Shown one piece after another: positions 15,012 to 23,970 of a DNA stretch of 46,746 nucleotides. The first letter of the stretch is position 1. Every line of letters starts with the position of its first letter. The stretch comes from CAZVFX01 sp964626565 (lineage in GTDB: Bacteria > Myxococcota_A > UBA9042 > CAIXZC01). Made by a program: the position numbers and the translations under genes. The notes beneath the pieces are model-generated. The model was not told where the DNA came from, ran no database searches, and saw nothing but the letters and a program-made list of their open reading frames with translations. Location of the stretch: contig CAZVFX010000053.1 of NCBI GenBank assembly GCA_964626565.1, positions 1-46,746 of the forward strand. The letters are read 5' to 3'.

Positions 15012-16602
15012 CAAGGGAACGACAGGAGTCGCCCCGGAAGGCCGGATCCACAAACGGGTCCTAAAATCGGCCGCAGCCATCACAGTGCTTACGTTCCTCT
15101 CTCGCATCCTCGGGCTGGTAAGAGAGCAGGTTCGAGGCTACTACCTGGGCACCGGTTCCGGCTCCGACGCCTTCGGCCTCGCCGCCACCATCCCCAATCT
15201 CTTCAGGCGCCTCCTCGCCGAGGGCGCTATGACTGCGGCGTTTGTGCCGGTGTTCACCGGTCACGTCAATCGAGGCGACAGAAAAGAGTTGCTCGGGTTC
15301 TTCTCCAACTTCCTGAGTCTGTTCACCTTCGTGACGACCCTGGTGTGCATCCTCGGCATACTGTTCAGCCCCTGGCTCATCGAGACCTTCTTTTCCGCCG
15401 GTTTCGGCAAGGTGGAAGGGAAAGTGGCGCTTACCATCGTCCTCACCCAGGTGATGTTCCCCTACCTGCTACTCGTCAGCCTCGCAGCAGTGATTCAGGC
15501 GGTGCTCAACAGCTTCAACATTTTCACTCCATCAGCGTTTACCCCCATTCTGCTCAATTTGAGCATAATCATCCTGGCCGCACTGTTTCACGACGTTTTT
15601 CCCGACCCGTCCTACGCATTTGCAGCAGGTTTTCTAGTGGGGGGCGTACTTCAACTGGCTTTCCAGCTCCCCTGGTTTCACCGCACCGGAATACGGGTGT
15701 CGCTCTCTTTCAATTGGAAACACCCGGGGGTGAAGGAGTTGATCCGGGTCTTCTTGCCCGGGACCTTTGCCGCCGGCATTTATCAGATTAACGTCTTTGT
15801 TTCCCAGATGATCGCATCGTCGCTTGCAGAAGGGTCCATCGCATCCCTGCAATACTCCGTGCGCCTGCAGGAACTGGTGTTGGGCGTCTTTGTGGTGTCC
15901 ATGACCACCGTGATCCTTCCAACCCTGGCCCGGCAACATGCCAAAGGTGATGATGCCGCGTTCGGCAGCACCAACAGATTCTCGCTGCAGGTGCTGGCTT
16001 TCGTCACAATTCCCGCTTCCGCCGGCCTGATCGCACTGCGGGAGCCCATCGTCAGCCTCCTCTTCCAGCAGGGCGAGTTCGATTCTTACAGCACCGCCAT
16101 GACGAGCTTCGCGGTGCTCTTCCACTCGGTGGGAATCTACTTCATCGCCTCTTCTCGATCGCTGAACCAGGCGTTCTACGCCATGAAAGATCTGAAGACC
16201 CCAACCATGGTGGCAGGCGTCGCCATGGTAGTAAACATCGCCGGCTGCTACCTGTTTTCGATTCCGTGGGAGCACGGCGGGATTGCGCTGGCCAACTCGG
16301 TTAGCGCCGCCGCGGCCACCGTGCTCATGTTTTACCTGCTGGCCAGACAAGGGGTGGAGGTGGGCCTCTGGGCCCATGTCGGGCTCGTTTTCAGACTGCT
16401 GCTGGCCAGCGGAATCATGGTCGCGGCCCTGGCCGGCCTGCAACAGCTTCTGCCTACCGACGCGGCACAGGGAAAACTCCACCTTCTGGGGCTCACCGCG
16501 CTCTACGTGGCGGCCGGCGCGGCCGTCTTTGTGGTCGCAGCCCTGGTGCTCGCAAGGGCCGAACTGACCCAAATCCTCTCCCTGTTGAAACGGAGAAAGT
16601 AA
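14992..16602 (+). CDS. murJ: Lipid II flippase MurJ
   Basis: MurJ (MviN) flips lipid II across the inner membrane for peptidoglycan synthesis. The 536-aa product is hydrophobic throughout, with about 14 predicted membrane helices. It has the family's N-terminal signature (TFLSRILGLVREQV, then GSGSDAFGLAATIPNLFRRLLAEGAM), including the conserved Arg and Asp residues of the central cavity. The TTG start at 14992 overlaps mazG and is preceded by AAGGA; no ATG or GTG exists close by, so the exact start is uncertain. It is followed 3 nt later by nagB. Confidence 0.92.
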   Translation: MSAGNDSKGTTGVAPEGRIHKRVLKSAAAITVLTFLSRILGLVREQVRGYYLGTGSGSDAFGLAATIPNLFRRLLAEGAMTAAFVPVFTGHVNRGDRKELLGFFSNFLSLFTFVTTLVCILGILFSPWLIETFFSAGFGKVEGKVALTIVLTQVMFPYLLLVSLAAVIQAVLNSFNIFTPSAFTPILLNLSIIILAALFHDVFPDPSYAFAAGFLVGGVLQLAFQLPWFHRTGIRVSLSFNWKHPGVKELIRVFLPGTFAAGIYQINVFVSQMIASSLAEGSIASLQYSVRLQELVLGVFVVSMTTVILPTLARQHAKGDDAAFGSTNRFSLQVLAFVTIPASAGLIALREPIVSLLFQQGEFDSYSTAMTSFAVLFHSVGIYFIASSRSLNQAFYAMKDLKTPTMVAGVAMVVNIAGCYLFSIPWEHGGIALANSVSAAAATVLMFYLLARQGVEVGLWAHVGLVFRLLLASGIMVAALAGLQQLLPTDAAQGKLHLLGLTALYVAAGAAVFVVAALVLARAELTQILSLLKRRK

Positions 16603-16605
16603 CCG

Positions 16606-17328
16606 ATGGAATTCATCATCAAACCAGATCCTGCCGCAGTTGCCGACTACGCGGCTGGGATCGTGTCTGCGCTGGTCGCCGGAAAACCGGCAGCCGCGAT
16701 CGCCGTGCCCACGGGAAAAACGCCTTTGCCGCTTTTCCAACGGCTGGCTCGCACAGCTCGCCGTCAAGACCCGGCCCTCGACCAGGTCAACTGGTTCGCT
16801 CTCGATGAATTTGTGGGCCAGAACATCCCTGGAGAATCCACCTTCGCATTCCTGCTCGAAGAGCGGCTCATCAAACCTGCCGGGCTCAGCCTCCAACAAC
16901 TTCACTCCCTGTCAGGCAAAGCCGACGACCCGGCTGAGGAAGCGCAACGGTACGAACAGCTCATTGAGAGCCGGGGCGGACTCGACCTCGCCATCCTCGG
17001 GATCGGAGGCAACGGACACATCGGATTCAACGAACCGGGGACCCCGTTTGACAGCCGCACCGGTATGCGTGAACTGGCAGAGGGCACCCGTCAGGCAAAC
17101 ACCTACCTGTTCCCCTCTACGGCTGTTCCCGGTCGCGCACTCACCATGGGGGTCGAGACCATTCTAGAAGCGCGTAGAGTGATGGTGCTGGCCACGGGAC
17201 CGGCCAAGGCGCTGATCGTTGAGACTCTCGCCGGGGCTGCACCGAACCCTGCGGTTCCAGCTACCGCGTTAAAGGAACATGGTGATTGCGTGATTGTTGT
17301 GGATGCTGCTGCGGGTGCGCTGCTCTAG
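16606..17328 (+). CDS. nagB: Glucosamine-6-phosphate deaminase (NagB family)
   Basis: NagB converts glucosamine-6-phosphate to fructose-6-phosphate and ammonia, linking amino-sugar recycling to glycolysis. The 240-aa length fits. The motifs are VPTGKTPLPLF (phosphate site), NWFALDEFVG with Asp67-Glu68, and GIGGNGHIGFNEPG with His138 and Glu143. The position of Asp141 in E. coli is Asn136 here, as I recall for several Gram-positive enzymes. The C-terminal part is family-like (TMGVETILEARRVMVLATG, then KALIVE). 6-Phosphogluconolactonase is related but has different motifs. Its stop codon abuts that of convergent gyrA with no base between. Confidence 0.88.
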   Translation: MEFIIKPDPAAVADYAAGIVSALVAGKPAAAIAVPTGKTPLPLFQRLARTARRQDPALDQVNWFALDEFVGQNIPGESTFAFLLEERLIKPAGLSLQQLHSLSGKADDPAEEAQRYEQLIESRGGLDLAILGIGGNGHIGFNEPGTPFDSRTGMRELAEGTRQANTYLFPSTAVPGRALTMGVETILEARRVMVLATGPAKALIVETLAGAAPNPAVPATALKEHGDCVIVVDAAAGALL

Positions 17329-19947
17329 CTATTCTTCTTCTTCCGGTTCGTCTTCCGACTCCGGTTCTTCTTCTTCGGTAGGCCCGACGCTATCGTTCAG
17401 GGTGCTATCGGCTTCCGGGTCGGCTTCATCGCTGATGTCGTCGTTAGTCTCTTCGTCATCGACGCGAAGCACTTCGCCGGAGTGGAACCGGGCAGCGGTT
17501 TCCACCTCCTCCTCCAACTCGTCTTCTTCCGGTTCAGCCAAGGTGTCGAGGCTTACCACCTTTTGCCCCTTGTCCAGGTTGATCACTTTGACGCCCTGGG
17601 TGTTCCGGCCGATGACGGAGATCTCCCTGACTCTGGTGCGGATCATCTGGCCGCCGCTGGTCACCACCATCAACTCGTCTTCCTCCGACACAACAATCGC
17701 GGCCACAACGTTGCCGTTGCGCTTGTTGGCCTTGATAGTGATGATTCCCATGCCCGCGCGCTGCTGAAGCCGGTACTCGGATGCGACAGTGCGCTTGCCA
17801 TAGCCCTTTTCCGACAACGTCAAAATGGTCTGGGTAGGTTCCCTTACCACCGTCGCACCTACCACGTGGTCATTGGCTCTAAGCTGGATCCCCCTGACCC
17901 CCATGGTGTTGCGGCCCAGGATGCGCAGGCTGTCCCCCGGGAAGCGGATCGACATCCCCTTGTTGGTAACCAGCAACACGTCGTCGTTGGCACCCAGTTC
18001 CTGCACGGTGATCAGGTCGTCTCCTTCCTGCAGGACGATCGCCCTGATGCCGTTGGCCCGGATCTTACTGAAAGCCATGGTCGACGTTCGGCGCACAACG
18101 CCGCGCTTGGTGACCATGAGCAAGGTGCTCTCTTCCTTGAACTCCCGAATGGGCAGGATGGCGCGCACCCGCTCGCCCTTTTCCGTGGGGATCAGATTGA
18201 CTATGGGCTTGCCCCGGGAGGTGCGACTGCCGATGGGCAGATCGTACACCTTGATGGAGTAGGCCTTGCCAAAGCTGGTGAAGATAAGGAGGTTGGTATG
18301 GTTACTCGCCACATACAACTCGGTGACGAGATCCTCCTCCTTGGTCGCCATCCCCCGTTTGCCGCGTCCCCCTCGCTTCTGGCTGCGATACTGCTGGGTC
18401 TGGGTGCGTTTGATATAGCCGGTCTTGGAGACGGTCACCACCATCTCCTCATCAGCGATGAGGTCCTCGATGCTGATGTCGCCGTCGTGAGGAATGATCT
18501 CGGTGCGCCGCTCGTCCGCGTAGCGCTCCCGGATCGCCTGCAGTTCCTCAGCGATTACGGCCATAAGCACTTTCTCGTCAGCGAGGATATTTTTCAGCCG
18601 GGCGATCTCCTTGAGAGTCTCTTCGTACTCTTCGAGGATTTTCTCCCGCTCCATACCGGTAAGACGGTGGAGCCTCATGTCCAGAATCGCCTGGGCCTGG
18701 CGCGGCGAGAAGTCGAAACTGGCGACCAGCCTGGTTTTAGCCTCCTCGCTGTTCCTGGAACTGCGAATCAACTCGATAACTTCGTCGAGGTTGTCCAGCG
18801 CCTTTACGTACCCTTCGAGGATGTGGGCCTTCTCTTCCGCCTTTCTCAATTCGTAAATGGTACGCCGGGTCACCACATCCCGACGGTGCGCAACGAAGGA
18901 CTCGAGCATCTCCTTGAGCGTCACCACCCGCGGCTGCCCTGCCACAATGGCCAACATGTTGGTGCCAAACGTTGACTGCATCGCGGTCTGAGTAAACAGC
19001 TTGTTGAGCACCACCCGGGGTATGGAGTCGCGCTTCAGCTCAATGCAGATGCGCATCCCGTCCCGGTCCGATTCATCCCTCAGGTCGGAAATGCCTTCGA
19101 GTTCCTTGTCCTTCACCAGGTTGGCGATCTTCTCGACCAGCTTCGCCTTGTTGACCTGGAACGGCAACTCGGTGACGATAATCGCTTCCCGGTCGGTGCG
19201 CTCATTGCGCTCGATCACGGCGCGGGCGCGCATGCGGACCAGTCCGCGACCGGTAGTGTAGGCGGAACGAATTCCCTCGGTGCCGAAGACAAACCCCCCG
19301 GTGGGGAAATCCGGTCCCGGCACAAAGGTCATCAACTCTTCCACCGACGTGTCGGGATTCTCTATGAGGTGGAGGGTGGCATCGATCACCTCGCCCATAT
19401 TGTGGGGCGGGATGTTGGTGGCCATACCCACCGCGATTCCCGAGGAGCCGTTAACCAACAACGACGGAAACTTGGCAGGGAGCACAACCGGCTCGTTCAG
19501 AGAGCCGTCGTAGTTGGGTGAGAAGTCGACAGTTTCCTTCTCCAGGTCGGTGAGCATCTCCGAGGCGATGCGCTCCATCCGGACCTCGGTATAACGCATA
19601 GCCGCCGGAGGATCGCCATCAACCGAACCGAAGTTACCCTGCCCATCCACGATGGGATAGCGCATGGAGAAGTCCTGCGCCATTCTGACGATGGTATCGT
19701 AGACAGCCTGGTCGCCGTGAGGATGGTACTTACCAATGACATCGCCGACGATCCTGGCGCTCTTCTTGTACGAGGCCTGCCAGTTGTTCTTCAGCTCGTG
19801 CATGGAGTACAGCACACGACGGTGAACCGGTTTGAGCCCATCGCGCACGTCCGGGAGCGCCCGGCCGATGATGACGCTCATAGCGTAGTCCATGTAGGAT
19901 GTACGCAGTTCGTCCTCAACGCTTACGGTCTGTTTTTCAGGCCCCAT
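17329..19947 (-). CDS. gyrA: DNA gyrase subunit A
   Basis: GyrA is the DNA-cleaving subunit of gyrase. The 872-aa product has the breakage-reunion domain with catalytic Tyr119 in AAMRYTE, and the quinolone-determining region HPHGDQAVYDTIVRMAQ. The residue aligned with E. coli Ser83 is Gln80 here, while Asp87 is conserved as Asp84. The C-terminal beta-pinwheel starts with a GyrA box (QKRGGRGKRG, near residue 520), which marks it as gyrase rather than topoisomerase IV. The last 40 residues or so are a highly acidic tail, a feature known to tune GyrA wrapping. It is the last gene of the dnaA-directed series, 87 nt after rpsI, with GAGG before its ATG. Confidence 0.96.
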   Translation of the reverse strand: MGPEKQTVSVEDELRTSYMDYAMSVIIGRALPDVRDGLKPVHRRVLYSMHELKNNWQASYKKSARIVGDVIGKYHPHGDQAVYDTIVRMAQDFSMRYPIVDGQGNFGSVDGDPPAAMRYTEVRMERIASEMLTDLEKETVDFSPNYDGSLNEPVVLPAKFPSLLVNGSSGIAVGMATNIPPHNMGEVIDATLHLIENPDTSVEELMTFVPGPDFPTGGFVFGTEGIRSAYTTGRGLVRMRARAVIERNERTDREAIIVTELPFQVNKAKLVEKIANLVKDKELEGISDLRDESDRDGMRICIELKRDSIPRVVLNKLFTQTAMQSTFGTNMLAIVAGQPRVVTLKEMLESFVAHRRDVVTRRTIYELRKAEEKAHILEGYVKALDNLDEVIELIRSSRNSEEAKTRLVASFDFSPRQAQAILDMRLHRLTGMEREKILEEYEETLKEIARLKNILADEKVLMAVIAEELQAIRERYADERRTEIIPHDGDISIEDLIADEEMVVTVSKTGYIKRTQTQQYRSQKRGGRGKRGMATKEEDLVTELYVASNHTNLLIFTSFGKAYSIKVYDLPIGSRTSRGKPIVNLIPTEKGERVRAILPIREFKEESTLLMVTKRGVVRRTSTMAFSKIRANGIRAIVLQEGDDLITVQELGANDDVLLVTNKGMSIRFPGDSLRILGRNTMGVRGIQLRANDHVVGATVVREPTQTILTLSEKGYGKRTVASEYRLQQRAGMGIITIKANKRNGNVVAAIVVSEEDELMVVTSGGQMIRTRVREISVIGRNTQGVKVINLDKGQKVVSLDTLAEPEEDELEEEVETAARFHSGEVLRVDDEETNDDISDEADPEADSTLNDSVGPTEEEEPESEDEPEEEE

Positions 19948-20034
19948 GTAATCCTCATTCTAGCCCCGGAACCGGCAGAGAGCCGGAAGGCTGCAACAGT
20001 CGGGAACAGAGAGTGGCGGTTGTGAAAGAGCCGA

Positions 20035-20433
20035 TTAGCGCTTCGAGTACTGGTACCGCTTACGGGCTCCCGGCTGACCATACTTCTTGCGCTCTTTTTC
20101 ACGTGCGTCACGGGTCAGGAAACCACCCTTCTTGAGGATCGGCCTCAAATCAGGGTCCAGCGCACACAAGGCGCGGGCGATGCCGTGCCTGACTGCGCCT
20201 GCCTGCCCACTAAGGCCCCCTCCCGAAGAGGTCACCTTGATGTCAAATTTGTCTTTCATGCCCACAGCGACTAAGGGTTGCTCGATCTGCATCAACAAGG
20301 TCGGGCGGCAAAAAAACACGTCCGCCGCCTTCCTATTGACTACGATCTCGCCGGTCCCTTCGGTCAACCAGACCCGCGCCGTCGCTGACTTCCTACGCCC
20401 CGTTGCGGACGTTACTTGTGGTGCATCACTCAT
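20035..20433 (-). CDS. rpsI: 30S ribosomal protein S9
   Basis: S9 is a small-subunit protein whose C-terminal tail reaches the P-site tRNA. The 132-aa protein shows TGRRKSATARVWL near the start, VTSSGGGLSGQAGAVRHGIARAL split over residues 69-91, and the invariant C-terminus ARKRYQYSKR. It lies 10 nt downstream of rplM, the standard L13-S9 pair, and upstream of gyrA. Confidence 0.97.
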   Translation of the reverse strand: MSDAPQVTSATGRRKSATARVWLTEGTGEIVVNRKAADVFFCRPTLLMQIEQPLVAVGMKDKFDIKVTSSGGGLSGQAGAVRHGIARALCALDPDLRPILKKGGFLTRDAREKERKKYGQPGARKRYQYSKR

Positions 20434-20443
20434 CTTCTCACCC

Positions 20444-20878
20444 CTACTTGGTCAAGCTGATGGACTCAGGCTGCTGCGCTGCATGGGGATGCTCAGACCC
20501 AGCATAGACCTTGAGCTTCGACAACAACTTCCGCCCCAGCTTGTTCTTCGGCAGCATTCCCCGCACCGCACTCAGCATCACACGGTCGGGGTGCTTGGCC
20601 AACTGCGTCTCCGCGCTCACACCCCGAATGCCACCCGGGTATCCCGTGTGGTGATAGTACGTCTTGTCGGACATCTTCTTGCCCGTCAGACGTACCTTTT
20701 CCGCGTTGATTACGACCACGAAATCACCGGTGTCGACATGAGGCGTAAACTGCGGCTTGTTCTTTCCCCTGAGAATGAGGGCGATGCGCGTCGCAAGACG
20801 GCCCAACACCTCATTTTCAGCGTCCACAACATACCATTTCTGTTCAATCTCATTCGGCTTTGCACTTTTAGTCTTCAT
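20444..20878 (-). CDS. rplM: 50S ribosomal protein L13
   Basis: L13 is an early-assembling large-subunit protein. The 144-aa product has the standard motifs KWYVVDAENEVLGRLAT, FTPHVDTGDFVVVINAEK and DKTYYHHTGYPGG, followed by MLPKNKLGRKLLSKLKVYAG. The ATG at 20878 with AAGGTG upstream is chosen; a longer in-frame reading to 20944 would add 22 residues foreign to the family. It forms an operon with rpsI. Confidence 0.97.
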   Translation of the reverse strand: MKTKSAKPNEIEQKWYVVDAENEVLGRLATRIALILRGKNKPQFTPHVDTGDFVVVINAEKVRLTGKKMSDKTYYHHTGYPGGIRGVSAETQLAKHPDRVMLSAVRGMLPKNKLGRKLLSKLKVYAGSEHPHAAQQPESISLTK

Positions 20879-20915
20879 CGTCACACCTTCATACGGCCAT
20901 TCAAAAGGGAGCGCC

Positions 20916-20944
20916 ATATTGCACGCGGGCGTTGGAAAAGTCAA
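20916..20944 (-). promoter_or_regulatory. Candidate rplM promoter
   Basis: On the minus strand TTGACT (20939-20944) and CAATAT (20916-20921) are separated by 17 nt. The -35 matches well and the -10 only moderately. The position, in the 78-nt gap between the glycosyltransferase and rplM, suits an internal promoter giving the ribosomal genes their own transcript. Confidence 0.35.
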
Positions 20945-20956
20945 GGAAATTGTCGT

Positions 20957-22465
20957 CTAGTTGCCGCCGTCCGGAAACAGGGCGACCAAATTGCCCACTT
21001 CCCGGCGCCTCGCCACCCCCATTTCGCCCTGCCTGACATAACCCTCCAACTCAGGGTATGAGGCCCGCCGGCACAGCACCACCGGCCGGCTGGTAGAAAG
21101 CCCCCGCACCACTTCCGCCCCGTCGGCGCACCACACAAAACCGCTGCGCCTGAGCATGTCGATGGACTCCAGATGCCCGCACAACCGTTCGTCGGTACTC
21201 CACGTCTGCACCTTGCGATCCGCATACCACCCTGCGGCAGGTGCGTAGACATTGAAAGTCACCAGCGGCCGGTCCACTTTGCCTGCCGCAGTGGCCAACT
21301 CCCGGGTGCTGTGGGAGTAATCGGATGAGGCCAGATGAAAGCTGTTGTTACCCAGGAAGATGGCCACTGCCAGAATAGAAACAACCGCGGCTCCAACAGC
21401 CTGGGGCCACCCATCCCGCAGGCGCTCCCCAAAAGCCGCCACCGTTCTCCCCAGGAACACAATGGCAACGATCACCACCGGCAACAGGTAATGCTCCAGG
21501 CGGGTCTTCATCAGCACAATAAGGGGGATGTAGAGGGCCAGAAAAATAGTCAGAACCAACTCCGCCGGGTCCCGGCTCCTGACAGCCCGGAGCGGAGCCA
21601 GGATGAGGCCTAGAAGCACAATCCCCCCTAAGAGCGGCCCCTCCAGATCAAACAGCCGCTCCAGGTAAAACAGCGGCCCGGTTTCAGTGACCAGAGAGCT
21701 GGTGATCCGCGCCACTGCGTGGTAGCCGAGGTACGTGCCTAGGAAATCTGTCCCGTGCACGGCGATCTGGTAGCCGTGCCACCAGCCGGCGACCAGCAGC
21801 GCCGGCAGTACAAATGCAAGCCAATCGCCTACCCGCCAACGCCGGATATCGCCGGAAAAGACAAAGTACAAAAACGCAGCCGCCACCGGAACCGCTACCG
21901 CAGGGCCTTTCACCATCACCGCCAGCCCCAGCGCCAGACCGGCTAGAATCCGCCCTCGCACCGTCTTGTCCCGGGCAAATAGAAGCAGAAACAGAAACAC
22001 GAAAAGCCAGAACGGCAGATCGGTCATCACCCGTCTGGAATTGAAGTAGAACTGTCCGGAAGCCAGCAGAAACAACACCGTGGCCGTGCCCCCCAGCAAC
22101 CCGCCGAATCTGAGCCCCTCTCTCTTGCCCCTCACCAGGACAAAAAGCAACGCCAGCAGTCCGAACGAACAGACCGCATCAGGAAATCGGGCGGCCAGAT
22201 CATTGACGCCCAGCAGCGAATAGCTGGCGGACAGCATCCAGAAGAACAGGGGCGGCTTCTCAAAAACGAGGCTCCCCTGATAGGAAAAGTCGAGAAATTC
22301 ACCACTCCGGTAGGCGTCCCTGGCGATCCCGGCGTAGATCGGATCGTCGGAATTAAGCAGGCTCCCAGCATCAAGGTTGTGACACAACAACACCGCCGCA
22401 AGGCCGCCCAATACCACCGGAATTGCCCGCGCCGCCCAAAGCTGTTTGTTGTCGTACCGGGCCAC
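20957..22465 (-). CDS. ArnT/PMT-type membrane glycosyltransferase
   Basis: This 502-aa integral membrane protein of the GT-C class (GT39/GT83, ArnT-like) uses a polyprenyl-phosphate sugar to glycosylate an acceptor on the outer side of the inner membrane. The first loop carries the acidic pair and following motif of the family (LLNSDDPIYAGIARDAYRSG, then FEKPPLFFWMLSASY, compare DEPRYAEIARE...FEKPPL in ArnT). About 11-12 hydrophobic helices follow, and the last 120 residues form a soluble domain. The GTG start at 22465 lies 10 nt after gcvPB. The donor sugar and acceptor (lipid A, protein or other glycan) cannot be told from sequence. Confidence 0.82.
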   Translation of the reverse strand: MARYDNKQLWAARAIPVVLGGLAAVLLCHNLDAGSLLNSDDPIYAGIARDAYRSGEFLDFSYQGSLVFEKPPLFFWMLSASYSLLGVNDLAARFPDAVCSFGLLALLFVLVRGKREGLRFGGLLGGTATVLFLLASGQFYFNSRRVMTDLPFWLFVFLFLLLFARDKTVRGRILAGLALGLAVMVKGPAVAVPVAAAFLYFVFSGDIRRWRVGDWLAFVLPALLVAGWWHGYQIAVHGTDFLGTYLGYHAVARITSSLVTETGPLFYLERLFDLEGPLLGGIVLLGLILAPLRAVRSRDPAELVLTIFLALYIPLIVLMKTRLEHYLLPVVIVAIVFLGRTVAAFGERLRDGWPQAVGAAVVSILAVAIFLGNNSFHLASSDYSHSTRELATAAGKVDRPLVTFNVYAPAAGWYADRKVQTWSTDERLCGHLESIDMLRRSGFVWCADGAEVVRGLSTSRPVVLCRRASYPELEGYVRQGEMGVARRREVGNLVALFPDGGN

Positions 22466-22475
22466 CCTTCCCTTG

Positions 22476-23957
22476 CTATCCCTCGACCATGTCGGCCGTT
22501 AGTACCAGATTCCTCGCCGCCCACGCTTCGTCCGGCCTCGAAATATAGGTCTTGGCCGGAGCTTCCTTCAGCCCCTCGGGGTCGTTGCTCCCCTGGGTGT
22601 GAATATCTTGCATCGCCCCGATGAAACGATCCAACGCCTCGAGGGTTTCCGTTTCGGTAGGTTCAATCATCAAGGCACCCTGTACGCAGATGGGAAAAGA
22701 AACCGTGGGCGGGTGAAACCCTCTGTCGATGAGCGCCTTGGCCACATCGACGTTACTGACCTGCTTGCGGTTGAGTTTTCCATCGGTAAACACACACTCA
22801 TGCATACAGGGGCGGTCATAGGGAAGGTCGAAGTGGCCCTTCAGCTTCGCCAGAATGTAGTTGGCGTTGAGAACAGCCATGTCAGTCGCTCGCCTGAGCC
22901 CCTCGGGCCCCAACTCCCGGATATAGGTATACGCCTTGACCATCACCAGAAAATTCCCGAAAAACGCTCGCACCCGGCCCGGTGACAACTCAGAATCACT
23001 CAGGGTAAATCGATGGTTTTCGTCCCGGTTGATGCGCGGATTGGGCAGCAGCTCTACCAGGTCACCCTTGACGCCCACCGGCCCGCTCCCCGGCCCGCCG
23101 CCCCCGTGAGGGGTGGAAAAAGTCTTGTGCAGATTGAACTGGATCACATCAAAACCCATATCGCCGGGACGGGCTACTCCCATGAGCGCGTTGAGGTTGG
23201 CCCCGTCCGCATACATGAATCCGCCCTTGGCGTGAACCACCTCGGCGATCTCAGCGATCTCCCCCTCAAACAAGCCCAGCGTGTTCGGGTTGGTCACCAT
23301 CAATGCGGCCACCTGCTCATCCATCGCCTCAGCCACCGCAGCCGCAGTCAGAACCCCGTCCGCACCCGATTTCACCTCTACTGCCTGATAGTCGTTGAGC
23401 GAACAACTCGCCGGATTAGTGCCGTGAGCAGTATCGGGAATCAGCACCTTCGACCTGGTCTCGCCCCGTCGCTCCAGCAACGCCCGGATCATCCTGATGC
23501 CGGTGAACTCTCCGTGGGCTCCCGCAGCCGGCTGTAAAGTCACCGCCTCCATGCCGGAAATCTCCGCCAGATCCTGCTCCAACTCCCACATCAGCTTCAA
23601 CGCACCCTGAACATACTCCTCCGGATAGTAAGGGTGCACCGAAGTGAAACCCGAAAGTGAAGCTACCGCCTCATTGATCTTGGGATTGTACTTCATAGTG
23701 CACGAGCCCAGAGGATACAACCCGGTGTCCACACCAAAATTGAATTGGGATAAACGGGTGAAGTGCCGCACCGCTTCCGGCTCGCTTACCTCCGGCAAGC
23801 CGGTCATCTCTCCTCGCTTCATACTGTCGGGAAGGTTGTCTTCCACTCCTGAGAACTCGTTTCTGGGAACCGCAAAACCGTTGCGTCCGGTTCTGCTCTT
23901 TTCAAAGATGAGAGGTTCCGCAATTTTCAGGCCGCTGACTGCCTTGCTCTGCTTCAT
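22476..23957 (-). CDS. gcvPB: Glycine dehydrogenase (decarboxylating) subunit 2, P-protein
   Basis: This is the PLP-binding beta half of the split P-protein of the glycine cleavage system, which decarboxylates glycine and passes the aminomethyl group to lipoyl-GcvH. The 493-aa protein has YPLGSCTMKYNPK, LQPAAGAHGE, HGTNPAS and the PLP lysine in FNLHKTFSTPHGGGGPG (Lys278). The partner subunit GcvPA and gcvT/gcvH, which usually sit immediately upstream, are absent from the window; murA precedes it instead. Its ribosome site overlaps the murA stop codon. The gene is intact, so the remaining components should be elsewhere on the chromosome. Confidence 0.93.
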   Translation of the reverse strand: MKQSKAVSGLKIAEPLIFEKSRTGRNGFAVPRNEFSGVEDNLPDSMKRGEMTGLPEVSEPEAVRHFTRLSQFNFGVDTGLYPLGSCTMKYNPKINEAVASLSGFTSVHPYYPEEYVQGALKLMWELEQDLAEISGMEAVTLQPAAGAHGEFTGIRMIRALLERRGETRSKVLIPDTAHGTNPASCSLNDYQAVEVKSGADGVLTAAAVAEAMDEQVAALMVTNPNTLGLFEGEIAEIAEVVHAKGGFMYADGANLNALMGVARPGDMGFDVIQFNLHKTFSTPHGGGGPGSGPVGVKGDLVELLPNPRINRDENHRFTLSDSELSPGRVRAFFGNFLVMVKAYTYIRELGPEGLRRATDMAVLNANYILAKLKGHFDLPYDRPCMHECVFTDGKLNRKQVSNVDVAKALIDRGFHPPTVSFPICVQGALMIEPTETETLEALDRFIGAMQDIHTQGSNDPEGLKEAPAKTYISRPDEAWAARNLVLTADMVEG

Positions 23958-23970
23958 GGTACCTATGCCC

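Noticed and set aside
16606..17328. 6-phosphogluconolactonase
   Set aside because: The GIGGNGHIGFNEP and LDEF motifs fit NagB rather than Pgl.
17482..18975. Long plus-strand ORF (497 aa) across gyrA
   Set aside because: It is entirely antisense to the clear gyrA reading frame, has no family motif and reflects GC-rich codon third positions.
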